Part shown: positions 9,247-16,750 of the stretch, piece by piece
Numbering within the stretch: position 1 is the first letter of the stretch
Layout: every line of letters starts with the position of its first letter
DNA from: Terriglobales bacterium
GTDB taxonomy: Bacteria > Acidobacteriota > Terriglobia > Terriglobales > Acidobacteriaceae
DNA: 64,000 nucleotides
Assembly: GCA_035573675.1 (NCBI GenBank)
Contig: DATMAB010000010.1
Coordinates: 186,001 to 250,000 of the forward strand
Reading direction: 5' to 3'
Program-made: the position numbers and the translations under genes
The notes under the pieces: model-generated
What the model was told of the DNA's origin: nothing
The model's input: the letters and a program-made list of their open reading frames with translations, nothing else
Databases searched by the model: none

Positions 9247-9320
9247 TGCCCCGGGCTCGATAACCATCGGGCCCGGGGCACTCGAAAGCGAGGGCGAGTT
9301 CTTCCCCGCCCTTCTTTTTT
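9247..9320 (+). terminator. tandem terminator hairpins after the Kelch/PKD gene
   Basis: The first hairpin pairs TGCCCCGGGC (9247-9256) with GCCCGGGGCA (9271-9280). Its loop continues pairing (CGAT/ATCG), giving a stem of about 15 bp closed by AACC. A second, weaker stem GGGCG (9292-9296) with CGCCC (9307-9311) is followed by TTCTTTTTT, which is the better Rho-independent signal. Confidence 0.75.
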
Positions 9321-10190
9321 CCTTCGGCTCTTGGCTTTTGGCTCTTGGCTCTTGGCTCTTGGCTTATCGCTTATTGCTTATCGCTTTCCGCTTTCCGCTT
9401 TTCCGCCTTCAGTTTGTAGTTCACAGGTTCATAGTTCAAAGTTCGCATTTGACGTAATCCGTGTTCATCCGCGTTCATCCGAGGCGAAAAGGTTTTTCGT
9501 TCCTGCCGTCTGCTTCGTTGGCAACTCTGTTTCCCGCGCTCGCCTCTAACCGTGCAGGCGCTTTCATCAAGCAGCCGAAGGAAAATCATGCCTGCGAATC
9601 CCGGGCCGTGCCTTCGACACGCTCGTCCGGCGAGACCGATGCCGGTCAGCGCGCGGGCTCTGCTCCGGCTCGAAGTACGGAAGATCTTCAGCCGCGCCGC
9701 TCGCTTTTCCGCCTGCCCCGCCCGGACCGGCTGCCGAACACTTCCGACGCGCCGCGCATGGACTGGCTGCAAGCCATCATCGTCGCGGGCGGCGCCGCCA
9801 TCGTCGCCTACCACCTCGGCTTCCTCCGCGGCCGGGCGGAACAGGCCGACTCCGCGAAGGACTGAATCGCACTTCGTCGCAGCTCCTTGAGTTCTCAGTT
9901 CTCGGTTCCCAGTTCTCAGAAGACCGCCGCCCTTGGCTCTTGGCTCTTGGCTTATCGCTTACCGCTTATCGCCTATCGCCCTCCGCCTTCCGCTTTCCGC
10001 TTTCCGCTTTTGGTTCGGAGTTCGCTGTTCGCAGTTGACGTGATCCGGGCTCATCCGCGTCCATCCGCGGCGCAAAGCCTTTGCCTTTCCTGCCTCTCGC
10101 CCGCTGCGAGCTGCCGCCTTCCAATCGCCCTTCAAAGTTCACAGTTCACAAATGTGCTTCCCTCGTTCATAATGGCCCGCCTTCGCATCT
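9321..10190. repeat. two composite repeat arrays (modules C-D-H-E) with little else
   Basis: The region has two composite arrays in the same orientation. Array 1 (9324-9495): GGCTCTT units (C), then CTTATCG/CTTTCCG units (D), then AGTTCATAGTTC units (H), then an ATCCGTGTTCATCCGCG block ending in AAAAGG (E). Array 2 (9892-10086) repeats C, D, H, E in that order, preceded by an A module. A further H copy lies at 10134-10150. No gene is certain in the stretch. One possible 35-residue membrane peptide is listed separately. Confidence 0.85.
9758..9865 (+). CDS. possible 35-residue single-span membrane peptide
   Basis: ATG at 9758 reads MDWLQAIIVAGGAAIVAYHLG followed by a charged tail FLRGRAEQADSAKD. 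This is one membrane helix with a positively charged and then mixed C-terminus. There is no convincing ribosome binding site. The frame is open upstream to 9461, but that part (PRRKGFSFLPS...) is translated repeat DNA and looks non-coding. It could be a real microprotein or a chance open frame. No family is recognised. Confidence 0.3.
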   Translation: MDWLQAIIVAGGAAIVAYHLGFLRGRAEQADSAKD

Positions 10191-10219
10191 CGCTGTTCCC
10201 GTCCTACCAAGGAGAATCC

Positions 10220-11074
10220 ATGAAAAGAGTCGTGATGTTGTCCGTCCTCTGTCTCTGTCTGGGCGCGGCCGTTTTCGCTCAGGCGCAACAAGCCGTGTTG
10301 GACCCTCCCCCAGTCCTGGTCATCACCCGCGAACTGCTCAAGGCCGGCAAAGCCGGAGTGCACGAGAAGTGGGAAGCCGGCTGGCCGCGCGCCTTTGCCA
10401 AGGCCAAGTCGCCGGTGCGCTACCTCGCCGCCTCTTCCCTGACCGGCGAAGGCCGGGTGCTGTTCATGTCCGGCTACGACTCCTTCGCCGCCTGGGAGAA
10501 GGAGAACCAGGAGATTGCCAAGAACGCCACCCTCACGGCGGAACTGGAGACGCTGGCCGACAAGGACGGCGACTACCTCAAGGAGAACCGCACCGCCGCC
10601 TTCCGCTACCTGCCGGAGCTGAGCTACAACATGAACATCCCGGTGGCCGGCGTGCGCTACTTTTTCATCGTCTCCCAGACGGTGAAGCCCGGTCACGGCG
10701 ATCACTTCAGCGCCGTCCGCAAGCTGGTGCGCGAAGCGCACGAAAAGGCCAAGCTCACCGACTCTTACGCCGTGTATCAGTCCGTGGCAGGAGCGGGCAA
10801 CCTCTACCTCATCTTCATCCCCATGAAGTCGCTGAAGGAGATGGATGGGTTCCCGACCGTGCACGGCAAGGCGTATCAGGACGCGCTCGGTGAGGACGGC
10901 CAGAAGAAGCAGCAGGAATTCGCCGCCCAGGGCCTGGAAAGCAGCGAGGGGCAGATCTTCATGTTCAGCCCCAAGATGAGCTATCCGCCCGACTCATGGA
11001 TCGCCGCTGAGCCCGATTTCTGGAAGCCCGCGGCGCCCAAGCCCGCACCCAAGAAAGCTCCGGCTGCCCAGTAA
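10220..11074 (+). CDS. secreted protein of unknown function (duplicated alpha/beta domain)
   Basis: 284 residues from ATG at 10220, with AAGGAG 6 nt upstream deciding the start. The signal peptide is KRVVMLSVLCLCLGAAVFAQAQ. The mature protein has two halves with the same rhythm: LVITRELLKAGKAGVHEKWEAGWPRAFAKAK and FFIVSQTVKPGHGDHFSAVRKLVREAHEKAK. Each is a strand, a charged helix, and then a 'Y...S..G....FI/LFM' strand. This suggests two ABM/NIPSNAP-like (dimeric alpha-beta barrel) units. The C-terminus is Ala/Pro/Lys-rich. It is probably periplasmic. The function is unknown and the fold assignment is inference. Confidence 0.75.
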   Translation: MKRVVMLSVLCLCLGAAVFAQAQQAVLDPPPVLVITRELLKAGKAGVHEKWEAGWPRAFAKAKSPVRYLAASSLTGEGRVLFMSGYDSFAAWEKENQEIAKNATLTAELETLADKDGDYLKENRTAAFRYLPELSYNMNIPVAGVRYFFIVSQTVKPGHGDHFSAVRKLVREAHEKAKLTDSYAVYQSVAGAGNLYLIFIPMKSLKEMDGFPTVHGKAYQDALGEDGQKKQQEFAAQGLESSEGQIFMFSPKMSYPPDSWIAAEPDFWKPAAPKPAPKKAPAAQ

Positions 11075-11236
11075 TCGCCCCCATTGCGGAATTGCCGAAG
11101 TGCCGAATTTGGAGATTTCAGATTCGGCACTTCACGCAGTGCGCCGCCTGCGCCTGTCGAACGCGACCCCTTAGTAATTGAATTCCTGCTTTTGATCCGC
11201 GCTCATCCGCGTGGATCCGCGGCGGACGATTTGGCC
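11075..11236. repeat. repeat modules J and E between a secreted-protein gene and vapC
   Basis: Module J (ATTGCGGAATTGCCGAAGTG, about 11087-11135) and module E (GATCCGCGCTCATCCGCG, 11190-11226). J recurs at 11918-11936 and 23665-23702. E recurs upstream of the toxin-antitoxin pair at 11960-12003, so the pair is bracketed by matching J and E modules. Confidence 0.75.
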
Positions 11237-11626
11237 TCAGCGATTGGCCAGGGTCGCAATCTCTCCCAGCCCCAGCAACCGGTGGTCCGCCGTGACCAGG
11301 GTTAGGCCCAACACTTGAGCCGTGGCGGCCAGGAAGCGGTCGGCGGGATCTGGATGGGGCAGCGGCAACTGGTGCGCTGCCAGCACGATCTCATGCGTCA
11401 GCGGCGCCTCTTGCAGATGCGCGGTGGCCCGCGCCAGCCAAGCGGCCACCTCGCCCCGCAGGCGGATGCGCCCCTTGGCTTTCAGCAACAGCGCCTCCCA
11501 CGTGCTGACGGGAGAGAGCCACAGTTCGTTCGAGCGATCGGCCAGCTCCCGGCGGACCCGTCGCCCAAGACGAGCCGGTTCGGCCAAGCTCCACAACCAG
11601 ATGTGCGTATCGAGCAACAGTTTCAA
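11237..11626 (-). CDS. PIN-domain ribonuclease toxin, VapC family
   Basis: 129 residues starting at TTG 11626. This gives the canonical PIN N-terminus LKLLLDTHIWLW with the first acidic residue (D6). Other PIN acids are visible as E (STWEALLLKAKG), D (HPDPADRFLAATAQ) and D (LVTADHRLL), so the Mg2+-binding quartet appears complete. The TTG overlaps the antitoxin TGA (TTGA), which implies translational coupling. VapC toxins cleave tRNA or rRNA when freed from the antitoxin. The target cannot be deduced from sequence. Confidence 0.88.
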   Translation of the reverse strand: MKLLLDTHIWLWSLAEPARLGRRVRRELADRSNELWLSPVSTWEALLLKAKGRIRLRGEVAAWLARATAHLQEAPLTHEIVLAAHQLPLPHPDPADRFLAATAQVLGLTLVTADHRLLGLGEIATLANR

Positions 11627-11865
11627 TCGCGCAGCGCCTCGAAGTCGGTCTCCTCGATGACCGGGGCCACAATGTCGCCGGTGATCGCCAGGGTGTCCGC
11701 CATGGACCCCAGCCACTCAGCGCCCCCGGCCGCAGGCGACGGCGGAACTAGCTCGGCCACCGGCTTGCCGAAGCGCGTGACCCGGATCGGCCTCCGGGTG
11801 CGGCGGACCTGCTCCAGCAGCGCCAGGCACTTGGCCTTGAACTCGGAGATGGCCACGTCTTTCAT
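11623..11865 (-). CDS. Phd/YefM-type antitoxin
   Basis: 80 residues from ATG 11865. The DNA-binding N-terminal half MKDVAISEFKAKCLALLEQVRRTRRPIRVTRFGKPVAELVPP is a typical Phd/YefM fold. The C-terminal part (EWLGSMADTL...ETDFEALRD) would bind and block the toxin. The first base of the ATG is 8 nt from the -10 element, so the mRNA is probably leaderless or nearly so. Family knowledge says the complex represses its own promoter, and the direct repeats upstream fit this. Confidence 0.88.
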   Translation of the reverse strand: MKDVAISEFKAKCLALLEQVRRTRRPIRVTRFGKPVAELVPPSPAAGGAEWLGSMADTLAITGDIVAPVIEETDFEALRD

Positions 11866-11872
11866 CCTAACA

Positions 11873-11901
11873 AATATACCATGGTCATATTTAATGGTCA
11901 A
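11873..11901 (-). promoter_or_regulatory. toxin-antitoxin promoter with embedded direct repeats
   Basis: On the minus strand, TTGACC (11896-11901) and TATATT (11873-11878) are separated by 17 bp. Two copies of TGACCAT (11894-11900 and 11881-11887), 13 bp apart, overlap the -35 box and the spacer. This is a likely autoregulatory operator. The patch is much richer in A/T than its surroundings. Confidence 0.7.
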
Positions 11902-11954
11902 CTCCAAAAGGAGCATGCGGATTGCCGAATTGTCGAGCCGTGACATGGTTGAGT

Positions 11955-12003
11955 TCTTGCTCTTGATCCGCTCATCCGCGTGGGTCCGCGGCGGAAGGGT
12001 TGG
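11955..12003. repeat. module E repeat
   Basis: Units of TTGATCCGCTCATCCGCGTG followed by GGGTCCGCGGCGGAAGGGTTGG-like sequence; this closely matches the copy at 11190-11232 on the other side of the vapBC-type pair. Confidence 0.75.
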
Positions 12004-12024
12004 CCTTTCTTGGTAGCCGGCCTT

Positions 12025-12507
12025 TCACCTTGGCCGCACTCGCGCCAGCGACATTATTACGCCCGCGCCCAACAGCAGCACCGCGCCTTCGATCTGCGTC
12101 GATTGCCTGTGCAGGCGGTTGAATTCCACTCGCCGTGGGTCGTCGGCTGGCACTCTGTCGATCTCCACCATCGCCGCCCGCAACACTTTCATCTTCGGCA
12201 TGAGGAGGAATTGTGAGACGAGCGTCAACACCAGCATGGCGTAGATCAGCAGGTGGCGCACCGCGAACGGCCGCGCATACCCTGCAGTCAGCCGCCCGTG
12301 GATCATCGAGCAGGCCGCAAACAGCGCGCCCGCGGCCATCCCCATGAAGTGCAACCGCGTCAGCGCCTCCACCACCACCGTGCCCGCCAGATGCCGCGAC
12401 GGCAGCACGCTGAACAGCGTGGGCGCCACCACTGCGCCAAAGAACACGATCCCGCCCAGCCATACCACCAGCGCCGCCAGCATCAGGAAACGCAGGGATT
12501 GAGTCAT
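12025..12507 (-). CDS. DUF4149 membrane protein
   Basis: 160 residues with four membrane helices: MLAALVVWLGGIVFFGAVVAPTLF, a middle pair starting at LHFMGMAAGALFAACSMIHG and LLIYAMLVLTLVSQFLL, and ALLLLGAGVIMSL-like near the end. The WxGGxxFFGAVVAPTLF start and the KxxxLRAAM...F..LHRxS loop match DUF4149 (TMEM205-like) proteins. No biochemical role is established for the family. It is a single gene, flanked by AATCAGTG-type repeats on its upstream side. Confidence 0.85.
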   Translation of the reverse strand: MTQSLRFLMLAALVVWLGGIVFFGAVVAPTLFSVLPSRHLAGTVVVEALTRLHFMGMAAGALFAACSMIHGRLTAGYARPFAVRHLLIYAMLVLTLVSQFLLMPKMKVLRAAMVEIDRVPADDPRRVEFNRLHRQSTQIEGAVLLLGAGVIMSLARVRPR

Positions 12508-12594
12508 TGAATCAGTGAATCAGTGGAAACACCTGTTTCGGGATTCTGGCTTCTCAATGAGTCAATGATTGACTGATTCAATGAGCGAATGTTG
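12508..12594. repeat. module G (GATTGAAT/AATCAGTG units)
   Basis: Repeated units TTGAATCAGTGAATCAGTGG and TCAATGAGTCAATGATTGAC fill the gap between the DUF4149 gene and the MoxR gene. Similar units occur at 17921-17960 and 14268-14288. Confidence 0.75.
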
Positions 12595-13539
12595 TTACAC
12601 CGGTACGGGTACCGATTCTACGATGTCCTTCAGGATCTGCTCCGCCTGCTCGCTCTTCTTGAGCGTGGAGGCATAGCGCGCGTTGACCACCACGCGGTGG
12701 GCGAACACCGGAACGGCCAGAGACTTGAAGTCGGAGGGCTGCGCGAAGCTGCGTCCTTCCACGTAGGCCAGCGCCTGGGCCGCGCGGTAGAGCATGAGCG
12801 CGCCCCGCGGCGAGACCCCGAGCGAGAGGTGCTCCGAATCGCGCGTGCGCTGGACGATTTCCAGCGTGTAATCCACCAGCGCGTCGTCCACCTTCACCTG
12901 CGCGACTTCCTCCTGCATGGCGGTGACGTCGGCGCCGGTCATGACCGGCCGCAGGTGCTCGAGCTGCGCCATGCCCGCTTCCGAGCGCAGGATCTGCCGC
13001 TCGCTGGCCGCCTCCGGATAGCCCATCGAGACCCGCATCAGGAAGCGGTCCATCTGCGACTCCGGCAACGGATACGTCCCGTGATGCTCCACCGGGTTCT
13101 GCGTGGCGATCACCAGGAATGGCTGCGGCAGCGTGTAGCTGCGGCTGTCCACCGTCACCTGGCCTTCGTTCATCGCTTCCAGCAGCGCCGACTGCGTCTT
13201 GGGCGTGGTGCGGTTGATCTCATCCGCCAGCAGCACGTTGGTGAACACCGGCCCGGGCTTGAACTCGAAGCGCTGTTCCTGTGCCGAGTAGATGGAGATG
13301 CCCACTACGTCGGAGGGCAGCATGTCGCTGGTGAACTGGATGCGCTGGAAGCTGCAGTCCAGCGCCCGCGCCAGCGCGTGCGCCAGCGTGGTCTTGCCCA
13401 CGCCGGGCACGCCCTCGATGAGCAGATGTCCGCGCGCCAGGATGCCCACCAGCGCCAGGCGCACCACGTCATCCTTGCCGCGGATCACCGTGCGCAGCGC
13501 CTGTTCCAGCCGCGCCACTCGCGCCGCCCGCGTCTCCAT
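12595..13539 (-). CDS. MoxR-family AAA+ ATPase
   Basis: 314 residues from ATG 13539 (TTG at 13563 is an upstream alternative). Walker A GVPGVGKTT (about residues 44-52), Walker B VLLADEINRTTPKTQSALLEAM, sensor 1 VIATQNPVEHHGTYPLPESQMDRFLMR, and a C-terminal AAA_lid. MoxR ATPases are chaperones that help assemble or activate partner proteins, usually DUF58 and VWA-domain proteins encoded alongside. No such partner lies next to this gene: its neighbours are osmC and DUF4149. Its client must be elsewhere. Confidence 0.93.
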   Translation of the reverse strand: METRAARVARLEQALRTVIRGKDDVVRLALVGILARGHLLIEGVPGVGKTTLAHALARALDCSFQRIQFTSDMLPSDVVGISIYSAQEQRFEFKPGPVFTNVLLADEINRTTPKTQSALLEAMNEGQVTVDSRSYTLPQPFLVIATQNPVEHHGTYPLPESQMDRFLMRVSMGYPEAASERQILRSEAGMAQLEHLRPVMTGADVTAMQEEVAQVKVDDALVDYTLEIVQRTRDSEHLSLGVSPRGALMLYRAAQALAYVEGRSFAQPSDFKSLAVPVFAHRVVVNARYASTLKKSEQAEQILKDIVESVPVPV

Positions 13540-13590
13540 CCCGCTCTGTGTGCCGGTCGCCAACTCCTCTGTGTCTCTGTGCCTCTGTGG

Positions 13591-14016
13591 CTAGCTTTCC
13601 AGCTTCGCCTCCATGGTGATCTTGGCGTTCAGCAGCCGCGAGATCGGACAACCCGCCTTGGCGTTGGCCGCCGCCGTCTCAAACTTGCCCTTGTCGCCGC
13701 CGGGAATCTTCGCCGTCACATCCAGATGGATGGCCGTCACCGTCCACCCCGCCTCCAGTTTCTCCATCGTCAGTCTGGCGTTGGTGCGGATGCTCTCCGG
13801 CGTCATCCCCGCATTGCCCAGTTGCGCCGAGAGCGCCATGGAGAAGCATCCCGCGTGCGCCGCCGCCACCAGTTCTTCCGGGTTCGTGCCCGGAGTGTTC
13901 TCGAAGCGCGTGGTGAACGAATACGGAGTGTCCTTCAGCACTCCGCTGGGCGCTGAGATCGTGCCCTTGCCGTCTTTCAGTCCGCCTTTCCACACCGCAC
14001 TCGCCTGCCGCTCCAT
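13591..14016 (-). CDS. OsmC-family peroxiredoxin
   Basis: 141 residues from ATG 14016, with TAAGGAGA 8 nt upstream deciding the start. The OsmC landmarks are present: E in NTPGTNPEELVAAAHAGCFSMALS gives the first catalytic Cys with its Glu partner, and the second Cys is in AKAGCPISRLL near the C-terminus. OsmC proteins reduce organic hydroperoxides, using lipoylated proteins as donors where this has been studied. It acts in the cytoplasm and is usually induced by osmotic or oxidative stress. The gene stands alone. Confidence 0.92.
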   Translation of the reverse strand: MERQASAVWKGGLKDGKGTISAPSGVLKDTPYSFTTRFENTPGTNPEELVAAAHAGCFSMALSAQLGNAGMTPESIRTNARLTMEKLEAGWTVTAIHLDVTAKIPGGDKGKFETAAANAKAGCPISRLLNAKITMEAKLES

Positions 14017-14523
14017 GGTGCTCTCCTTAAGAGATTTTTCTCGGAACCGGGTCCTGGTGGTTCGGAGGGGCACGGCTTCAGCCGCGCCGTTGCGGGCCGT
14101 GTGCGAACACACGCCTTCAGCCGCCGAGGAAATCCGCCGAACCGATATCCCTGGAACCAGCTCTTATGAGTCCGCGCCGCTCTGGGCGCAGCCCATAAAG
14201 ATACCACCTTCGCAGTCACGTCTCAGATGTCGGCTGCCGCTTATTGCTGATCGCTTATCGCCTTGTGCTGATTCGCTGATTCAACGATTCCGTCCCTGCT
14301 TCCTGCCTCCTTGTTTTCGCCCGTTACCATCGTGTTCACAGAATCAAGTTAGTTCTTGACACTCCCGCCCGCAGGGCCATAACGTTGCCGCAGTTTCACC
14401 GCATTCGGGCGATGCGGGCGGGCTCCCGTTTCAGCCCGCGTTTTCGTGGTGGTTTTCCGATAACAACCCGTTGAGGCGAGCCCGCGGCCGGCGGCCGCGA
14501 CCACCCAGGAGGAATCGGCGTCT
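14017..14523 (+). promoter_or_regulatory. intergenic region with a hairpin repeat, a promoter and an attenuator-like hairpin
   Basis: No gene. 14069-14090 holds a GGCACGGCTTCAGCCGCGCC hairpin of the type seen at 61054-61073, and 14268-14288 holds GATTCGCTGATTC units. A plus-strand promoter is plausible: TTGACA (14356-14361), 18 bp, TAACGT (14380-14385). Between it and the gene at 14524 a hairpin pairs GCGGGCT with AGCCCGC and is followed by GTTTTCG, which could attenuate transcription. Confidence 0.5.
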
Positions 14524-14940
14524 ATGGTGATGAAACCCACCCACAAGAAGCTGCGGCTCGCTCTGACCGCTATCGCCGCACTGCAGGCCCTGATCAGCTA
14601 CGAGCTGGTGTTCGCCGCCATGCGTCCCGGCGGCCGGTCTGCTTTCATCTTCGGGCTGCTGGGCGTGGTGTTCGCGCTGCTGAACCTGTATCTCGCCTTC
14701 CGTCTGAAGAAGCTGCTGCCCGACCACGCCGGTCGTGTCGTCAGCCTCACCATCGCCAGCGTTCTTTGGATGGGCGTTGCCTTCATCTTCGCCGTTGACG
14801 GCCTGCGCGACCCTCGCGGCTATATGCTCTTCGGCGCAATGGTTTTCGCCTGGTACACCGTGCGCAACCTCAAGCGCGCCAAAGGCGACTTCCCCACCGC
14901 CGAGGTCGCCAAGGAAGACCTCCCCAAGCCCAAAGCCTGA
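14524..14940 (+). CDS. small multi-pass membrane protein of unknown function
   Basis: 138 residues from ATG 14524, with AGGAGG at 14507-14512. About four hydrophobic helices: LALTAIAALQALISYELVFA, AFIFGLLGVVFALLNLYLAF, VVSLTIASVLWMGVAFIFAV and GYMLFGAMVFAWYTV. A charged C-terminal tail (LKRAKGDFPTAEVAKEDLPKPKA) faces the cytoplasm if the N-terminus is inside. No known family is recognised. It has its own promoter and is followed by a CCACTGACC-type repeat. Confidence 0.75.
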   Translation: MVMKPTHKKLRLALTAIAALQALISYELVFAAMRPGGRSAFIFGLLGVVFALLNLYLAFRLKKLLPDHAGRVVSLTIASVLWMGVAFIFAVDGLRDPRGYMLFGAMVFAWYTVRNLKRAKGDFPTAEVAKEDLPKPKA

Positions 14941-15040
14941 CGACGGCCGTCATTCTTCAGCCTTCAGCTATCCGCCGAAAAGCGGAGGAGTGTTGGTTTG
15001 TATTCCTGCTCGCTGCGTCGTTCTGATGGTGGTTCGCTAG

Positions 15041-15068
15041 CCACTGACCACTGATCACCAGCCACTGG
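15041..15068. repeat. module F (CCACTGA units)
   Basis: Consecutive CCACTGACCACTGATCACC-like units. The same module occurs at 16721-16757 and 61111-61138. A related fragment is at 31700-31720. Confidence 0.75.
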
Positions 15069-15069
15069 T

Positions 15070-15276
15070 TCAATAGAAATCCGCGCAGCTCAGAAAGAAT
15101 CCGCATTGCGGGCAGACCAGCTTGCAGTGCCGGTCCACCAGCCGCGAGGAGCAGGTCGGGCAATGCCGGATGGCCGGTTCGGTGGCGCTCGGCCGGTGCT
15201 CCGCCGCGCGCCGCGTTTCGTCCGTCGAACCTGGGTCCGCTTCGCGCGGACGCGACGACCGGGGTTTCTCGCTCAC
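15070..15276 (-). CDS. small zinc-ribbon protein
   Basis: 68 residues. The N-terminal 35 are hydrophilic and probably disordered ([20 protein letters not shown]...). The C-terminal half, [31 protein letters not shown], carries a CxxC...CxxC pair plus two further cysteines and fits a zinc ribbon. Similar short proteins of unknown function are common in acidobacteria. No partner is evident. Confidence 0.65.
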   Translation of the reverse strand: MSEKPRSSRPREADPGSTDETRRAAEHRPSATEPAIRHCPTCSSRLVDRHCKLVCPQCGFFLSCADFY

Positions 15277-15319
15277 ATCCGCATTGTAGCCCGGCTTCGC
15301 ATGGGGCAGAAAACAGTAA

Positions 15320-15342
15320 GGGCGAGGCGCACGGCCTCGCCC
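15320..15342 (-). terminator. terminator hairpin for the metalloprotease-like gene
   Basis: GGGCGAGGC (15320-15328) pairs with GCCTCGCCC (15334-15342). In the minus direction the hairpin is followed by TTACTGTTTTC, just after the stop codon of the gene at 15364-16188. Confidence 0.65.
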
Positions 15343-15363
15343 CCAAGAATCAGATCCGGCCGG

Positions 15364-16188
15364 TTATTCCAGCGCTTTGTTGCGCCGGTCGCGCTCCTCC
15401 AGCGTCCAGATGACAAACGTGAACACCTTGTGTCCGCCGCCGAAGTCCAGTTCATAGACCTCGGTTCCGCCGTTGCGCGAGCGGGCCACCAGTCGGCCCC
15501 ACTGCCCCGGGCCTTCGAAGTCAATGGCGTTCATCGCGTTCGGATGCCGGCTCACCGTCTGGCCCACGGTCGTGGTGCTGTCCAGGTGGGCATAGATCGT
15601 TTCGAGTTGCTGGTAGTCGTGCGAATTGGGATGCTCGTTCGAAGGCGGACCATCGGGATCGTCGGTGTAATCCATGCAGGTCCCCAGGTTGCCGTTGTCG
15701 AAGTTCTCGTCCTGATGGTCGAGGCCGAAGGTGTGCCCAATCTCCTGGCACATCACCAGCCGCCGCCATGCCGTCGAGTTGTACGGCGGATTGTTGTGGT
15801 AGAAGTCGTTGAGCTTCACCACGCCCTGGGTGATGTGGCTGCCGCTCGCCCAAATCTGCGCCAGCCCCAGCCAGCCGTTGTTGCCGTAGCTGGCGTTACA
15901 GACCTCGACGCGCCCGCTCGTCGGCCGGCAGTTCTTGGGCCGCGGATTCCCGCCGGCCACAATCGTGGTGTTCAGCACGCTCGACGCGCTCCAGTCGCTC
16001 GAAGCCGTAGCCAGCATCGGATCCCAGGTGGAACTGACGTTATCGCCCAGCTTCAGGGTGAACGGATTGGCGGTGCGCGCCCAGTGGTAGTTGCCCCAAG
16101 AGTGACTCGCGTACAGCACCGTGGCAAGCGCCAGAAGCGCCAACCCAACGGCCAGCACGCGCACGAGTGTGCGACGAGAACTTGTCAT
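15364..16188 (-). CDS. secreted metzincin-like protein with altered zinc motif
   Basis: 274 residues from ATG 16188, with GGAGG upstream. Signal peptide RTLVRVLAVGLALLALATVLYA. The motif region MCQEIGHTFGLDHQDE aligns with the metzincin HExxHxxGxxH motif, but the first His is Gln (QEIGHTFGLDH). The Glu, the second His and the third His remain. The preceding WRRLVMCQ and the following GTCMDYT (a Met-turn-like segment) are in the right order. The gene is monocistronic with a terminator. The protein may be a weak protease, use another first ligand, or be a non-catalytic binding protein. Confidence 0.75.
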   Translation of the reverse strand: MTSSRRTLVRVLAVGLALLALATVLYASHSWGNYHWARTANPFTLKLGDNVSSTWDPMLATASSDWSASSVLNTTIVAGGNPRPKNCRPTSGRVEVCNASYGNNGWLGLAQIWASGSHITQGVVKLNDFYHNNPPYNSTAWRRLVMCQEIGHTFGLDHQDENFDNGNLGTCMDYTDDPDGPPSNEHPNSHDYQQLETIYAHLDSTTTVGQTVSRHPNAMNAIDFEGPGQWGRLVARSRNGGTEVYELDFGGGHKVFTFVIWTLEERDRRNKALE

Positions 16189-16750
16189 GCTCAATGCCTC
16201 CAGAATTGCGGTGTGAGATGCCCCCAACCCCTCGTGAGGGACCGAGAAGTATGCGCAGCATCTTAATGTCACAGCCTTCCGTGATGCAATACCACCAAGG
16301 TGCCTGCCCCGCCCTGGCCGACCGGCCCCTTAACCCGTTGATGCAGTAGCTTCTAGCTCCTGGCTTCTAGCTCCTGGCTTCTAGCTCCTGGCTCTTGGCT
16401 CCTGGCTAATTGCTATCGCTCTCCGCTTTGCGCTTTCCGCTTTCCGCCTTCAGTTCACAGTTCATAGTTCGCGGCTCGCAGTTACTTGTTCCGCGCCCAT
16501 CCGCGTGCATCCGCGGCGAAAGGCTTTTGTCCTTTTTTCTTGGCTCTTGGCTCCTGGCTAATTGCTATCGCTCTCCGCTTTGCGCTCTCCGCCTTCAGTT
16601 GACAGTTCATAGTTCGCGGCTCGCAGTTACTTGTTCCGCGCCCCTCCACGTTCATCCGCAGCGAAAGGCTTTTGCCTTTTCACGGATAGCGGATGGCGGG
16701 GAGCGCCTTTTGCCTTTTCTGGCCACTGGCCACTGACCACTGGCCACTGA
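16189..16750. repeat. tandem composite repeat arrays (two about 150-bp near-copies) plus module F
   Basis: No gene. After about 150 bp of ordinary sequence, 16347-16535 contains GGCTCCTGGCTTCTAGCTCC units (C), CGCTTTCCGC units (D), AGTTCACAGTTCATAGTTCG (H) and an ATCCGCGTGCATCCGCGG block (E). 16541-16690 repeats C, D, H, E almost word for word, so the composite has duplicated in tandem. Module F (CCACTGGCCACTGACC) follows at 16721-16757. Confidence 0.85.

Noticed and set aside
9461-9757. N-terminal extension of the possible micropeptide at 9758
   Set aside because: Its first part is translated ATCCGCG-type repeat, and the composition is not protein-like.
12589-13956. A 455-codon open frame antisense to the MoxR and OsmC genes
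   Set aside because: Arg/His/Gln-rich translation typical of a shadow in high-GC DNA. Two well-recognised genes occupy the opposite strand.
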